Source: Microvelia longipes (lineage: Eukaryota; Arthropoda; Insecta; Hemiptera; Veliidae). From it: a DNA stretch of 64,000 nucleotides. Positions 11,340 through 22,125 of the stretch are shown piece by piece. Position numbers and translations under genes: made by a program. Location: NCBI GenBank assembly GCA_018340805.1, contig JACMZG010000008.1:81066444-81130443 (forward strand), given 5' to 3'. Within the stretch, counting starts at the first letter, position 1. Every line of letters starts with the position of its first letter. The notes below the pieces were generated by a model. It did not search any database, had not been told where the DNA came from, and worked only from the letters and a program-made list of their open reading frames with translations.

Positions 11340-12340
11340 ATACCGAACGAAAAAAGCAACAACAATGACAATTTTAAAGTAATACAATTATACAAGAATT
11401 AATTAGTTAAACTTTATAACTGTATTGCCAAGATATATTATTAATGTTCTAACATTATGATAAGATTTAAAATTATCATAAAATTTTCTGATAAGATTTA
11501 AAATTATGATAAGATTTTATGATAAGACAAATTATCACCTATAGTAATTGTTCTGATACATTTTATTTTATCTTCTTATGTATCGATTTATGTATTACAT
11601 TTTTCTCTTACTTCACATATACGTGAAAGATGTTTATTATTATTGTTTAAGTAAAGGCGGTAGTTTGATGGAAGAGATAAAAGGTCACGCTCTCTGCGGA
11701 TAAAACTAGCTCTAAGGGAGTGGTTTTTACTGTAACTCTAACACTCCGGACTTTATTACAAGAGGTAAGAAAATTGAATTTATCATAAAACTTGAAATAT
11801 TGTCCGGTGGTAGATAAGTAGCAGGAAAGGGCTGATTGGGTTAGTTTTCCCTCACCTAGAGAAAAGCTTTTTCCTTAGCGTTTCTCTAAGGTTCCCGGGG
11901 GGATTGGCAACCCTACACATTTTCTTAACATCAAAATATCTCACCAATTGAACCATTTTGGCTACTCCTGGCTAAAGTAAGATTTCAAGTCTAAGATATT
12001 TTTATTTTCTTCAAGATTTTTTCCAGTTCGATATTTCAGGCCGACTGAAAAGAAGATAACAAGAGACCTTGTTATCTATATGGTCCTGTTGGCCTCTACA
12101 CGACCATATAGTTGCCATATCAGCCTGTAATACTACTAATTTATGTAAGTGGCATAATGCCACAATATTAGCGAATTTTCCAATGTACTTGATGAGAAAC
12201 GTGATTTGGTTACATAAATTATATATTTAAAAATTAAATGAAACGATAAAACTGGGACTAATGCTAATATTACGATTTAATTTGGTAAATATATTTAAAA
12301 TACATAGGTGTATTATATTTGGAAAAAAATCGCGAATGGA
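11340..12340. other. Intron 1 sequence with a tandem pair of perfect hairpins
   Basis: AT-rich. Around 11455-11530 the motif GATAAGATTTAAAATTATGATAAGATTTTATG repeats two to three times. At 12055-12076 and 12076-12111 are two adjacent perfect hairpins (GATAACAAG / CTTGTTATC with a 4-nt loop; CTATATGGTC / GACCATATAG). No coding sequence recognised. Confidence 0.5.
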
Positions 12341-12347
12341 ATAGGCG

Positions 12348-12405
12348 TCATGGCGGGAGTCGAACCTCGGACCACGTCGAGAATCCGTTTCAGAGGTACC
12401 TGATG
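12348..12405 (-). repeat. tRNA-like remnant (pol III B box)
   Basis: The minus strand reads GAGGTTCGACTCCCGCC, a perfect B box (GGTTCGANTCC) in a T-arm-like setting, preceded by GATTCTCGACGTGGTCC. A convincing acceptor stem and A box are lacking, so it is a tRNA-derived SINE or tRNA pseudogene fragment, not a working tRNA. Confidence 0.35.
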
Positions 12406-12426
12406 ACGAAAAAATAGGTTTTGCGA

Positions 12427-12481
12427 GACTATATGAATAGACACACACACAAACAAACAACTAATATAATATACATATATC

Positions 12482-12539
<58 letters not shown>

Positions 12540-12773
12540 CTATATATACTATATATACACATATGTATAATACATATTGTATTTATAGACATCTTTCTCT
12601 TGTTAACACGCTATCTTTCAAAAGGATTAATATTTTTTAATTTCAATCTTGGTACAAAAATCAACTTTGGGTAGACACCACACACAAACAAACAACTACA
12701 ATATAATAAATATATACTATATTACAATATATTATATATATATATACTATATTATAATATATATAATATTGGA

Positions 12774-12809
<36 letters not shown>

Positions 12810-12821
12810 ATATATATATAT

Positions 12822-12863
<42 letters not shown>

Positions 12864-12975
12864 AGACACGTATATATATATATATATATTATATTATATT
12901 ATTCATATATATATATACATATATATGAATGTATAATATATATTATATATATATTATATATTATATATACTTATG

Positions 12976-13017
<42 letters not shown>

Positions 13018-13140
13018 CATTATATACACATTTATACATATAATTTATAGACATTTTCTTGTAAACACGCTATCTTTCAAACGGATTAATATTTTTTAAT
13101 TCAAACTTGGTACAAAAATCAACTTTGGGTAGGGCAAGAA
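12427..13140. repeat. Duplicated unit with large (TA)n expansions
   Basis: A segment starting ACACACACAAACAAACAACTA, running through (TA)n and ending GCTATCTTTCAAA.GGATTAATATTTTTTAAT...CTTGGTACAAAAATCAACTTTGGGTAG, occurs twice (about 12440-12673 and 12675-13130). The TA arrays (12488-12560; 12699-13028) differ greatly in length. The part after the array resembles 29280-29420. Confidence 0.75.
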
Positions 13141-13365
13141 CCCTTTGAAAACCAGGTTGCTTGACGTCATTATCCTGGTTTGCTGATTAAGCAAAATTTT
13201 TAAAAAATCGGTAAAATTTAGGGTTAATGCTTTTCGCTGTAAATAAGATCCTTATTTATGTTTTAGGGCGCTGATTCGAGTACTTTAAAACAGGTAAAAA
13301 ATTAAAATTATTTTACATACTCTGTGATGAAACTTATTAAAAAAACGTAAAAAGTGTGCGTCTCC

Positions 13366-13430
13366 TGTGAGGATCGAACATGACAACCAAAGCTACTTCC
13401 GCCAGGAGTTATGAGTCACTTCTCTCCATC
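13366..13430 (-). repeat. tRNA-Met-like remnant
   Basis: The minus strand reads AGTGACTCATAACTCC (anticodon-arm-like, CAT) and, 22 nt on, TGTTCGATCCTCACAGGAG (T arm like that of elongator tRNA-Met). The segment between is longer than a normal variable loop and the acceptor stem is not recoverable. Probably a SINE head or tRNA pseudogene. Confidence 0.35.
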
Positions 13431-14031
13431 TTAAACATGGAGAAAAGTACAATTTTTCTCCCTACTTGATGTATAATGTATATTTTTTAATTTGTTATGC
13501 TTTTCCGCATTATATACAGCCATTTCTGAGCACGAGCACAGCTCGTTCAGAGATGCACTTAAAAATGACTAATGTAATAAAAAATATGTAATGGAAATAA
13601 GTGGAATAAACCTATTTTATTTATTTGTTATATAAGACAAAGAAACAATATTAAAGTTAAGTATTTCATAAGTAGAGGGGTTTACAGCGTTTCGACGAAA
13701 AGGTAGAAGGGATAAGAGTTGGCTAGTGAAGTGTCGACTGCCTGCGGCTATTTTATATGCTAATGAAAAACAAAACTTTTTCATTGGTCAATTATCTTGG
13801 ACTATTGTTTTACATACAACTTCCCAGCTATTGTTTTTATTTCAAAATGGCTACTCTTTTACGATAAACAACTCTATTTAAAGATAAACGCGCAATTATT
13901 TGCTTTATTCGATACAGTGGAATACTTTAAATTCGTAAAAGTTAACAAATCACTTTGGTGTGATAACCAATTCAAGTAGATCTTTCAGCACTTTAGATAA
14001 ATTTTTCAATTTTTCTGACAGTCTTAACCAA

Positions 14032-14295
14032 AGAGATATATACTAGAGGCCTGCAACATCTTTTTGGGCTCTCAGGGGCTCTGTGTAACCTCATTGAAAC
14101 CTCCTTCAAGAGTAAGTTAAGATTATAATAAATCAGTTGATTTTGACTTTTCGCTCACTGATTGTGTTTTGATTTGTATTTTTATCATTCTCCTATATAA
14201 GTTATTGTAATTTTGGTTAAAGCGAAGGTGGTCAGGTTCCTTTTTCGATGTTTCAAAATCTAACCTATAGGGCTACTCTAGTAATAATATCTATA
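14032..14295 (+). mobile_element. TIR MITE (family M), copy 2
   Basis: Left end AGAGATATATACTAGAGG, right end CTCTAGTAATAATATCTAT. The body shares CATCTTTTTGGGCTCTCAGGGGCTCTGTGTAACCTC, AAGAGTAAGTTAAG, AATAAATCAGTTGATTTT and GGTGGTCAGGTTCC with copy 3. No ORF. The ends are inverted repeats of about 20 bp with one 3-nt gap. Confidence 0.8.
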
Positions 14296-14299
14296 TGGT

Positions 14300-14955
14300 C
14301 TTAATCACGGGTTAGTTACAAAATAAAATGTTTTTGTTATTATTCGCACCATTTTCATTATATGCCATGATAAATATTCAAATTAAAAGAAATCATTAAT
14401 ACTTATTCTTTATAAGAAATAATTAATAATAATTAAATAATATTAATAATTTATTAAAATATTGATAAATTTTAAGTAATGATTAATTTAAAATATCAAT
14501 CAATAATAATGAAATAAAAAAATGTAATTTTTATATTACAGATATAGTAAATAGGCTGGTATACTATGAAGGTACTAAATTAAGAGTAATAATTGAGGTC
14601 ATAATTTTATGGTGATACTTACTAAAATATTTACTTGTGATAGAGGTGATAAAACAAACAATTAAAAATAAAACAAAAATGAAGAGGATATGTAAGTAGT
14701 TGTAGAATGGAATACTTACATAACAAAACAAGAGTGCTAAATTTATATTCAAATTAATTAATTAATTAACAAAACAGTTATACTTTCATATTATATTTAA
14801 TTGTTTCGTAGATATCTTCTTTAAAGTTTTCCCATTATTTTGTGCTAATAATAATAACTTGTATTTTAAAAGGATAATATTATTGTTTTAATTTTTCCAG
14901 TTATTAAAACACACACATTTATCACTTAATCACTAAATTTATTATTCGATGGTTT
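14300..14955. other. Intron 1 sequence with no recognised element
   Basis: Extremely AT-rich, many AATAATTAAT runs, TTAATTAATTAATTAAC at 14755-14770. Nothing recognised. Confidence 0.4.
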
Positions 14956-14962
14956 TGATTTA

Positions 14963-15751
14963 TTTTTTACTTTACCTCATACCGCAGGTGTATTAAAAAA
15001 GTATTGTGTTTGCAAAAATATCCGTAACAGGGAAGTCATCGGAATTATCTGTTTTAGGTGTTTTTAAGGCCCTCCTGAGTGGTTTTCACAAAGTTGTCTG
15101 TTTGTGTGTGTGTTTGTTATCATCGTAGCTCCCAGTGTGTTTGTGCTAGAGTTGAAACTGTGTATAAAAAATCAGTCTAAAGGTGCAGTGTGCTGTTCGG
15201 AAAATAATATTTTATGACGTCACTGATCGCAATAATGACGCTGCGGAAATATTGAAAAATCGATCCTTTTTACAAAAATCGTAAAAAGGAGAAAAAAAAT
15301 TGTAATCGGATTAAGATTTGGCACCCATGAAGCCATGTATATATACGTGCTAAGTTTCATCTCAGTATTAGCATTAGTTCAATTTTTATTAGATGACTTG
15401 TGTACGATTAATAAAAAATTGAAAAAATCGGGAAAGAATCCTATTGAGTCAAAATTTGGTGCAAGTGCAAACATTTACTAAATAAATAAGTACACCAAGA
15501 TTTGTTTCAATGCGAAAAGTATATCCATGGCTTTTGTTAGATCATAAAACTTAAGCAGCATCGAGCGTTGTCAGTGCTTGGATGAGTGACCGCTGGGAAT
15601 GAAACGGATGAATTTACTATTTGAGGACGAGCGAAGCGAGCCTAAAACTGCTGCAGTATAAATTTAACGACTTGTATATTCTGAGGAAGAGCGTAGCAAA
15701 TCCGATGTGATGAGGAAAAGTTTCGAGGTATCCCGTACCCGATTTTTTTTT
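14963..15751 (+). repeat. 5S-box repeat, copy C (full length, best T-run end)
   Basis: Left terminus TTTTACTTTACCTCATACCGCAGGTG, then CCTCCTGAGTGGTTTTCACAAAGTTGTCTG, the GACGTCACTGATCGCAATAATGAC block, a 5S-like segment at 15538-15604 (TTAAGCAGCATCGAGCG, GTCAGTGCTTGGATG, GTGACCGCTGGGAA), GAGGACGAGCGAAGCGAG, and right terminus CCGTACCCGATTTTTTTTT. The 5S homology extends upstream of box A (GATCATAAAA against 5S GATCACCGAAA). Confidence 0.88.
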
Positions 15752-15759
15752 ACATTCGG

Positions 15760-16490
15760 TCTTTCTATTGCACCTTGGTTAAATTGCAATATTGAGTAGG
15801 AAATAAGAGTTTTTTGTTTAATCGTATATTTTTTAAAACCTTTTTGTGTACCATTATATAGTTATGTTTGTATGTAATAGTTTGGGACATTCACCAGGGG
15901 TCAATTTTTACCTAAAAGATTTATAAAGTACAGGAACATAAAGTACAGTAAGTAACCCACCGGTCTGGTGTATTAAACACTCCGGGGCTAAACAATATGC
16001 TGAATCAGCTAAATTTTAAAATTATTACAACTAATTTATTTCTAAAAATTCCCAAAAAATGTTTAAGATTAAAGTTTTATAGTACCCTTTTATAGAAAAG
16101 AAAAATTTAAGTTTTGGTCTTTCTTATACCTACGTCCACTTCATTAGAAGATACACCCCATGGGTATAGCATCTACCCTCTCTCTGTAAACTATCTCTCA
16201 CACTCGCTCACTTATAATATTTTTGTTACAACTTCATCTCTCTATATCTTAAATATAAAGCGATGTAGGTTAAAAATGACTAGGACTTAAAAGTTTGTTT
16301 TCTTGAATGCTAAAACTTTTAGTTGTAACTTTTTTTCAGAATTTTTTGAAATAAAATAGTTATATTAATTTTAAAGTGTTGCTGAGTCAGCTTATTGTCC
16401 TAAATCACCAGACTTTTGTTTCCATAATCTGGTGGCCTTGTAAATTCTGTGTCCAAAATGGCTCTTAAGACTATTTTCGGTTCAAAGAAA
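15760..16490. other. Intron 1 sequence with no recognised element
   Basis: AT-rich, with a short hairpin at about 16407-16434 (CACCAGA ... TCTGGTG). No coding or RNA gene seen. Confidence 0.4.
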
Positions 16491-16494
16491 AGTA

Positions 16495-16985
16495 TAATAA
16501 TTGTGCGAGAGACCACCTAGGAGATGTAACAAGCAAAATGCCAATGCTACATCTGGGAACTGTTCCATCATTCGACATTCGTCATCATTGATGGCTCGAC
16601 ATAATGTCATGTCCCACTCTGTTTCGTTACGTCTAACTCATCAGGGCGCCGACAGAGCCTGAACTCACTCTGACCTTCAATTAATTCCGAAGAATATAAT
16701 GTGAAGTACTACCAGAGACGAGCGGTGCTCTCTTACCGCCATCATGCATGGCAAGCACACAACATATATTCATTTGATACTACCGAGTTTTGCAAAACAT
16801 GAGTAGCTTGACACAAATCATTTATAATTGTGCGAGAGACACCTAGGAGATTAACAAGCAAAATGCAATGCTACATGGGAACTGTTCCCATCATTCGACT
16901 ACTCATGACTACTATTCCATCATTGTGTCAACTACTCATGTTTTGCAAAACTCGGTAGTATCAAATGATAAAAGTATAATAATTG
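16495..16985. mobile_element. Rearranged copies of long-TIR family R3
   Basis: One copy opens at 16498 (ATTGTGCGAGAGACCACCTAGGAG...AACAAGCAAAATGC) and runs to about 16800. A second opens at 16826 with the same terminus. CATTTGATACTACCGAGTTTTGCAAAACATGAGTAG (about 16782-16807) recurs as its reverse complement at about 16930-16966, making an inverted pair. The whole is flanked by the direct repeat AAAAGTATAATAATTGT (16488 and 16968), which could mark the insertion. Confidence 0.65.
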
Positions 16986-17171
16986 TTATGCTTTTTTTGT
17001 CTTTTTTTAATTTCGAACATTTTACGAAAGGTATAAGTGAAGTAGGTCTTTAAGAATAATTATTTTTAATGTACTTCTCAAATTTAGCTCCCACTTTGGG
17101 CCCTAACAAGTTAAATTAGATTTAAAACTTTTTAAGTTGATAGTAGAAGTCCTATCTTAAATTTTGAGATT

Positions 17172-18735
17172 ATAGAATAGAAAGTAATGAATAGACAGAT
17201 CAATAGTAAAGAATAGATATACCAAAAGTAAAGAATAAACAGACCAAATGTAAAGAATAAACAGACCAAAAGTAAATAATAAAAGACCGAGTAAAGAATA
17301 AACAGACAAAAGTAAAGAATAAACAGACCGAAAGTAGAAGAATAAACAGACCAAAAAGTAAAGAATAAACAGACCGAAAGTAAAGAATAAACAGACCGAA
17401 AGGTAAAGAATAAACAGACCAAAAGGTAAAGAATAAACAGACCGAAAGTAAACCACAGACCGAACAGACCTAAGAATAAACAGACCAAAAGTAAAGAATA
17501 AACAGACCGAAAGTAAAGAATAAACAGACCGAAAGTAAAGAATAAACAGACCAAAAGTAAAGAATAAACAGACCGAAAGAAAAATAAACATAAAGTAACA
17601 ATAAACAGAGTAAAGAATAAACAGACCGAAAGTAAAGAATTAAACAGACCGAAAGTAAAGAATAAAACAGTAAAGAATAAACAGACCAGAAAGAAAGTAA
17701 ACAGACCAAAAGTAAAGAATAAACAGACCGAAAGTAAAGGAAATAAACAGACTCAAAAGTTAACCAAAGAATAAACAGACCAAAAAGTAAAGAATAAACA
17801 ACCGAAAAGTAAATAATACACAGACCAGAACAGAAAGTAAAGAATAAACAGACAAAAGTAAAGAATAAACAGACCGAAAGTTAAAGAATAACAGACCAAA
17901 AGTAAACGAATAAACAGACCGAAAGTTAAAGAATAAACAGACCAAAAGTTAAAGAATAAACAGACCGGAAAGTAAAAAAGAAAAACCAGACCAAAGTAAA
18001 GAATAAAACAGACCAAAAGTAAAGAATAACACCGAACCGAAAGTAAGAATAAACAGACCGAAAGTAAAAGAATAAACAGACCAAAAGTTAAAGAATAAAC
18101 AGGACCCGAAAAGTAAAGAATAAACAACCGTAAAGAATAAAGAATAAACAGACCAAAAGGTAAAGAATAAACAGACCGAAAGTAAATAATAAACAGACCG
18201 AAAGTAAAGAATAAACAGACCAAAAGTAAAGAATTAAAGAATAAACAGACCGAAAGGAATAAACAGACCAAAAGTAAAGAATAAACAGACCAAAGTTAAA
18301 CAGACCAAAGTAAAGAATAAAACAGACCAAAAGTAAAGAATAAACAGACCGAAAGTAAAAGAAGTTAAACAGACCAAAAGGTAAAGAATAAACAGACCGA
18401 AAGTAAAGAATAAACAGACCGAAAGTAAAGAATAAACAGACCAAAAGTAAAGAATAAACAGACGTAAAGAGAACAGAACAAAAGTAAACAGACCAAAGTA
18501 AAGATATACAGACAGACGTAAAGAATAATAGACAGACCAATATACAGCGAAAGTAAAGATTAAACAGACCGATTGTAAAGAATAAAGAGACCAAAAGTAA
18601 AGAATAAACAGACCGATAGTATAAAGAATAGACAGACCAAAAATAATGAATAAACAGACCGAAAGTAATGAATAAACAGAACGATAGTAAAGAATAGACA
18701 GACCAAAAATAATGAATAAACAGACTGAAATTAAC
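17172..18735 (+). repeat. 22-bp satellite array, about 70 copies
   Basis: The unit GAAAGTAAAGAATAAACAGACC (with G/A alternation at the first base) is repeated for 1.56 kb in trh intron 1. Units differ largely by one-base insertions or deletions in A-runs (AAAGAATAAAACAG, GGACCCGAAAAG), many of which look like uncorrected long-read errors. The minus-strand reading VCLFFTFGLFILYFRSVYSL is a translation of the satellite, not a membrane protein. Confidence 0.95.
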
Positions 18736-18739
18736 GAAA

Positions 18740-19313
18740 TGAAACCAAATCCAATCTTAAATTAAGTTATTCAATGATAAATGTGTATATGAGTTATTAT
18801 AACTGAAATAATTGAGTTCATAACAACATAATTTTTATTTTATTTCTTAATATTATTTATGTTTGACCGGTATTGCACATTATTACGCAGATATAATTAC
18901 ATTATATGATATGAATGTGCTGCAATTAGTTTAAATATTAGGGAGTTAAGAACAAAAAACTAAGGCTATGTTTTATTCAAATGACACTAATACCCGTAGT
19001 ATTATTTGGCACTAATTCGTTTTTATCTCTCTCATATTTCAGTAACGTATATATCACAAAATTTAGGAATATCGTTAAAATTTAGGAACATTTTATCATT
19101 TTCTTGCTTTTCTTTCATTAAATTTGAACCTGTTTTTGGATGTCAACTGCAGGGTTATGTTCCTCCATTGAAGTTCAGGATAAATATAACATTCTAAATA
19201 AGTTGTAAGAAAATTTGATGCTGTAATTATAGAAATAATAATAGTGAGGGTTTTAGGTTGGATTTATTTTTTAGATAAGTAAATAAATTGTAATTAAAAA
19301 TAATTTTAAAGCA
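18740..19313. other. Intron 1 sequence next to the exon 1 donor
   Basis: AT-rich, no repeat family recognised and no ORF of interest. On the minus strand it is the first 570 bp of intron 1. Confidence 0.4.
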
Positions 19314-19319
19314 ACTTGC

Positions 19320-19489
19320 CCAGGTTCCATGAGTGTTTGATTATGTTTAAATGGTACACAGAGATCGGCCTGAACAAACCAGGAATGAGGAAACGGCTGT
19401 CCAGGAGCAGGCTGAGGAGGTCTTTGTGGGCCGTAGTCCATTGCGGCCGCAGCAACGGCAGCCATAGCCGCTTGATGATACGGTAACAT
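19320..19489 (-). CDS. trh: trachealess first coding exon (N-terminus)
   Basis: Coding part of the start exon: 56 codons plus 2 nt. The protein opens MLPYHQAAMAAVAAAAMDYG, then a Pro/Gln-rich stretch, FPHSWFVQADLC, and ends LMEPG. This matches the insect Trh N-terminus as I recall it (MLPY..AAVAMDY, HSW.V...DLC, LEPG), with an extra Ala-rich insertion near residues 9-16. Joined to the exon at 427-662 it reads [14 protein letters not shown], as in fly Trh. Start choice: ATG at 19489-19487, where family homology begins. A second in-frame ATG at 19507-19505 would add six residues (MSRDLV), and an in-frame TAA lies at 19555-19553, so nothing longer is possible. The exon is GC-rich (GCGGCCGC at 19444-19451), unlike its surroundings. 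The 3' boundary requires a GC donor (GG|GCAAGT). Confidence 0.92.
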
Positions 19490-19700
19490 CACTAAATCAC
19501 GGCTCATAGATCGTAACGCGTTCCCTTCATGACACAAAACCCTACGTGATGCTTACTACACGATGGTTTTCTCGGTACTGAGGGACTTGGTGACTTCCTC
19601 CCCTTAACTTCGTATAAGTTCGGGTCGACTCGGGTGTCTACGACGCCCTTCGGAACCACGCCTTACCTGAAAACCCCCTCCTACCTGCCAAAATGGCTGT
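19490..19700 (-). promoter_or_regulatory. trh 5' UTR / proximal flank with a TACGTG site
   Basis: Sequence immediately upstream of the trh start codon, clearly higher in GC than the surrounding DNA. It contains TACGTG at 19543-19548, 54 bp upstream of the ATG. TACGTG is the core (CNS midline element) bound by Trh:Tango and Sim:Tango dimers, and fly trh is known to maintain its own expression, so an autoregulatory site is plausible. No TATA box or initiator can be assigned with confidence, and the transcription start could lie further upstream. A weak acceptor-like CACGTAG|G at 19541-19547 leaves open an upstream non-coding exon. Confidence 0.45.
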
Positions 19701-20030
19701 CTGACAGGATGATATTAGCATAAAGCTAACTTTCCTCTCAGCTACTGGACTTGACTGTCTACAATACTAATAATCTTTAAAGTTTTCTCACAGTAAATAA
19801 GATTTCTTTGTTCACGTTTGTCACAAGTTTTCTAAGGAAAGAATAGTTTTAAAATTTCCCTACTTTAGCACTTAAACATTTCTAGACGAATCTCACAACG
19901 TCTACCTTACTAAACTCTCATTCTGCAGTCTATTTCCTTGAGTAAAGAGGTCTTCTGTTTGTACTTATAATTAATTCTCGTGTAAAAATAAAATATAATG
20001 CTAGAGAAAATTATAAATTAAAGTTCTAAG
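19700..20030. other. Upstream flank of trh, no recognised element
   Basis: AT-rich, no satellite or transposon. As unique DNA close to the gene it is the most likely place for proximal control sequences, but no motif stands out. Confidence 0.35.
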
Positions 20031-20034
20031 TAAC

Positions 20035-20120
20035 TTCAGTGTGCGCCGTGGAATGGTCTACAATATTAACAACACCAACTTCGTCTTTCCACCAATATGA
20101 AAAGACAGAGTCCTCCGGTG
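20035..20120. repeat. Half-copy of a palindromic element (family P5)
   Basis: GTAACTTCAGTGTGCGCCGTGGAAT...AATATTAACAACACCAACTTCGTCTTTCCACCAAT matches the left arm of the palindrome at 59672-59740 (GTAACTTCAGTAAGCGCAGTGGAAT...TATCAACACCAACAACCTTTTTCCACTAAT). Only one arm is clear here. Confidence 0.6.
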
Positions 20121-20665
20121 AGGACTATGTAATGAGGAAGATGCAGATGTTGATCTATGTAAGTCGAAGTAACGTTTTGTTCTTCCGGTCGGAAGTGTCT
20201 TTCAGTCTATATCCCTAGAGACATATTTTTAACGAATAATTTTAACTTTTGGGTGATAAAATTATCACATACTCAAGGTAGACGATGAAGTCAGTATATA
20301 TGCTGGGTTTGAAACTAGCCAGATTTCATCGGCTTTTGATCAAAGTTTTCAGATTCCGGTGAACGCTCTCAGTTAACATTGGATTAATGTTTACATTACA
20401 TACAATTGATATTTATAATAATTTATAGCCAACTTAAAATTGCACCTGAAGCGTTACAGTTGCAATTATCACTTGAGATGGTTTCTTCAGGGAATATCTC
20501 AGATCAGATAAGCCCTGAGACTCATTACGGGTTAGTATCATTATTATATAATTAATAAAAATCCTATGGATATAATTCAACAATAGTACAAATAATTATG
20601 CTTAAAATATTTGTGTTATTTTCTGTTTCAGATGCAGGCTAGCATTTAGTGTCTACTAATAGATA

Positions 20666-21474
20666 TTTTTACTTTCCTCATTTATACCGTTTAAAGGAAA
20701 GTAATTGTGTAGGCAAAAATATCCGGAACCAGGATGTCACCAGCATTATCCGTTTCAGGTGTTTTTAAAACCTCCTGAGAAGTTTTCTGTCTGAATGTTG
20801 TCTGCCGGTATGTGTGTGTGTCTGTTATCATCGTAGCTCCTGCAGTGTGTTTGAGCTAGAGAGTTGAAACTTTGTACAAAAAATCAGTCCACAGTAGTTG
20901 AGCTGTCAGGAAAATAATTTATCATGACGTCATTAACCCGCAATAATGACTCAGCGAAACTTTCAAAAATCCGTAAATCGCGGAAAAATGTTGCGAGTAC
21001 ATTGAGATTTGGCACACATGTAGCCACGTATAAGACTATCATATGAGTCAAGTTTCATATCATTATCAGCATTAGTTCATTTTTATCAAATGACTTGTGT
21101 ACGTTTTTAAAAATCGGACAACAATTCAATTGAGTTGAAATATGGTACAAGTTTTACATAATAATGAAGTACAACAAGTGACAAGTACAAGTTTCGTGTC
21201 AATACGACAAGTGCATCAAAGATTTTTGTTGGATTATAAAAGGTAAGCAGCATTGAGCGTGGTCAATACCTGGATGAGTGATCCCTGGGAATAAATCGGA
21301 TGTATTTGCGATCTGAGGACGAGCGAAGCGAGTCCAAAGACGCGTTGGAGTATAAATTTAACGTCTCGTATAATTTGAGGACGAGCGAAGCGAGTCTGAA
21401 TTAGGGTGGATAAGCGCAGCGAATCTGATATGATAAGGGAAAGTCCTGAGGTTCCCCGTACATGATTATTTTTT
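20666..21474 (+). repeat. 5S-box repeat, copy D (full length)
   Basis: Left terminus TTTTTACTTTCCTCATTTATACCG and right terminus GTTCCCCGTACATGATTATTTTTT. The 5S-like segment is at 21231-21299 (AAAAGGTAAGCAGCATTGAG, GGATGAGTGATCCCTGGGAA). The GAGGACGAGCGAAGCGAGTC motif occurs twice (about 21315 and 21372), an internal duplication. Confidence 0.87.
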
Positions 21475-21479
21475 AAATC

Positions 21480-22120
21480 CATGTCTTAATAAAATCCCGT
21501 TAAAGTACAATTAATGAACTCATCAGCGTTATGGATTTCGGGTTAGTCAGATACAGTTTCCCTCCCTGCAGTTGATAATTTTCATTAAAAGTTTTAACCT
21601 TTCCATCTTCCATATTTCCAAATAATCGATTATAGACGTATACAAATAAAAAAAAACTCTGTCCACAATTAAATAAACGGAAATATACGAAGAGTCAACT
21701 TTCTTAAAAATTTCCAACAATATTATTCCACCACTATATTTAAATTTCTAAGCTACTTATAAATAAAATGGCGAACGAATAAGAAAAAGTTTATAATTTG
21801 AAGTGAGAAAGTCTATAAATTGCATGTGAATAAGTGAAGCTTATTCGCATTCATAACTCTTTGATGATTGAACGTAAAATAAACGATAATAAAAACATCA
21901 CTCTTTATCCGAACAAAAATATTTTTGCATGTTTAGATTAAAAAGAAAATATGTTTTAACGTCTATTAATCATAATCTTGTTAGGGAGGGGGGGGGGTTG
22001 ATATGCTTGTATAGAGTTGCTTGTATTGGGGTGATATTATTAATGATGCCGCACCCTAGAGGATCGTACAAGACAGCTTATTTTTGTACCCTTTACATAT
22101 GATCTCTTCATAATCTTTGT
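21480..22120. other. Intergenic DNA with no recognised element
   Basis: AT-rich. Contains a long G run at 21986-21997. Nothing coding. Confidence 0.4.
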
Positions 22121-22125
22121 TTAGC

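Larger units (their letters stand above)
663..19319 (-). other. trh: trh intron 1, 18.7 kb, GC-AG type
   Basis: Inferred intron between the start exon and the bHLH exon. The donor on the minus strand is GC at 19319-19318 in GG|GCAAGT, and the acceptor AG is at 664-663. The frame decides the donor. Exon 1 must end two bases into a codon for the bHLH exon to read on. Ending at the nearby GT (CAA|GTTGCT) puts a stop in the bHLH exon, and ending one base earlier gives an immediate TAG. The intron holds 5S-box repeats, a MITE, a non-LTR fragment, minisatellites, a 1.5 kb satellite and TA arrays. No further coding exon is needed. Confidence 0.85.

Noticed and set aside
10437..11395. Overlapping open frames on both strands across two minisatellites
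   Set aside because: Unit lengths are mostly multiples of three, so stops are rare in several frames at once. No start context or similarity.
15538..15604. A functional 5S rRNA gene
   Set aside because: The first about 24 and last about 20 nt of 5S are missing and pairing arms are disrupted; it is a dispersed fragment in a repeat.
17132..18594. Several minus-strand frames of 60-172 codons rich in Phe, Leu, Val, Tyr, looking like membrane proteins
   Set aside because: They are translations of the 22-bp satellite at 17172-18735. Frame shifts follow array noise and there is no non-repeat part.
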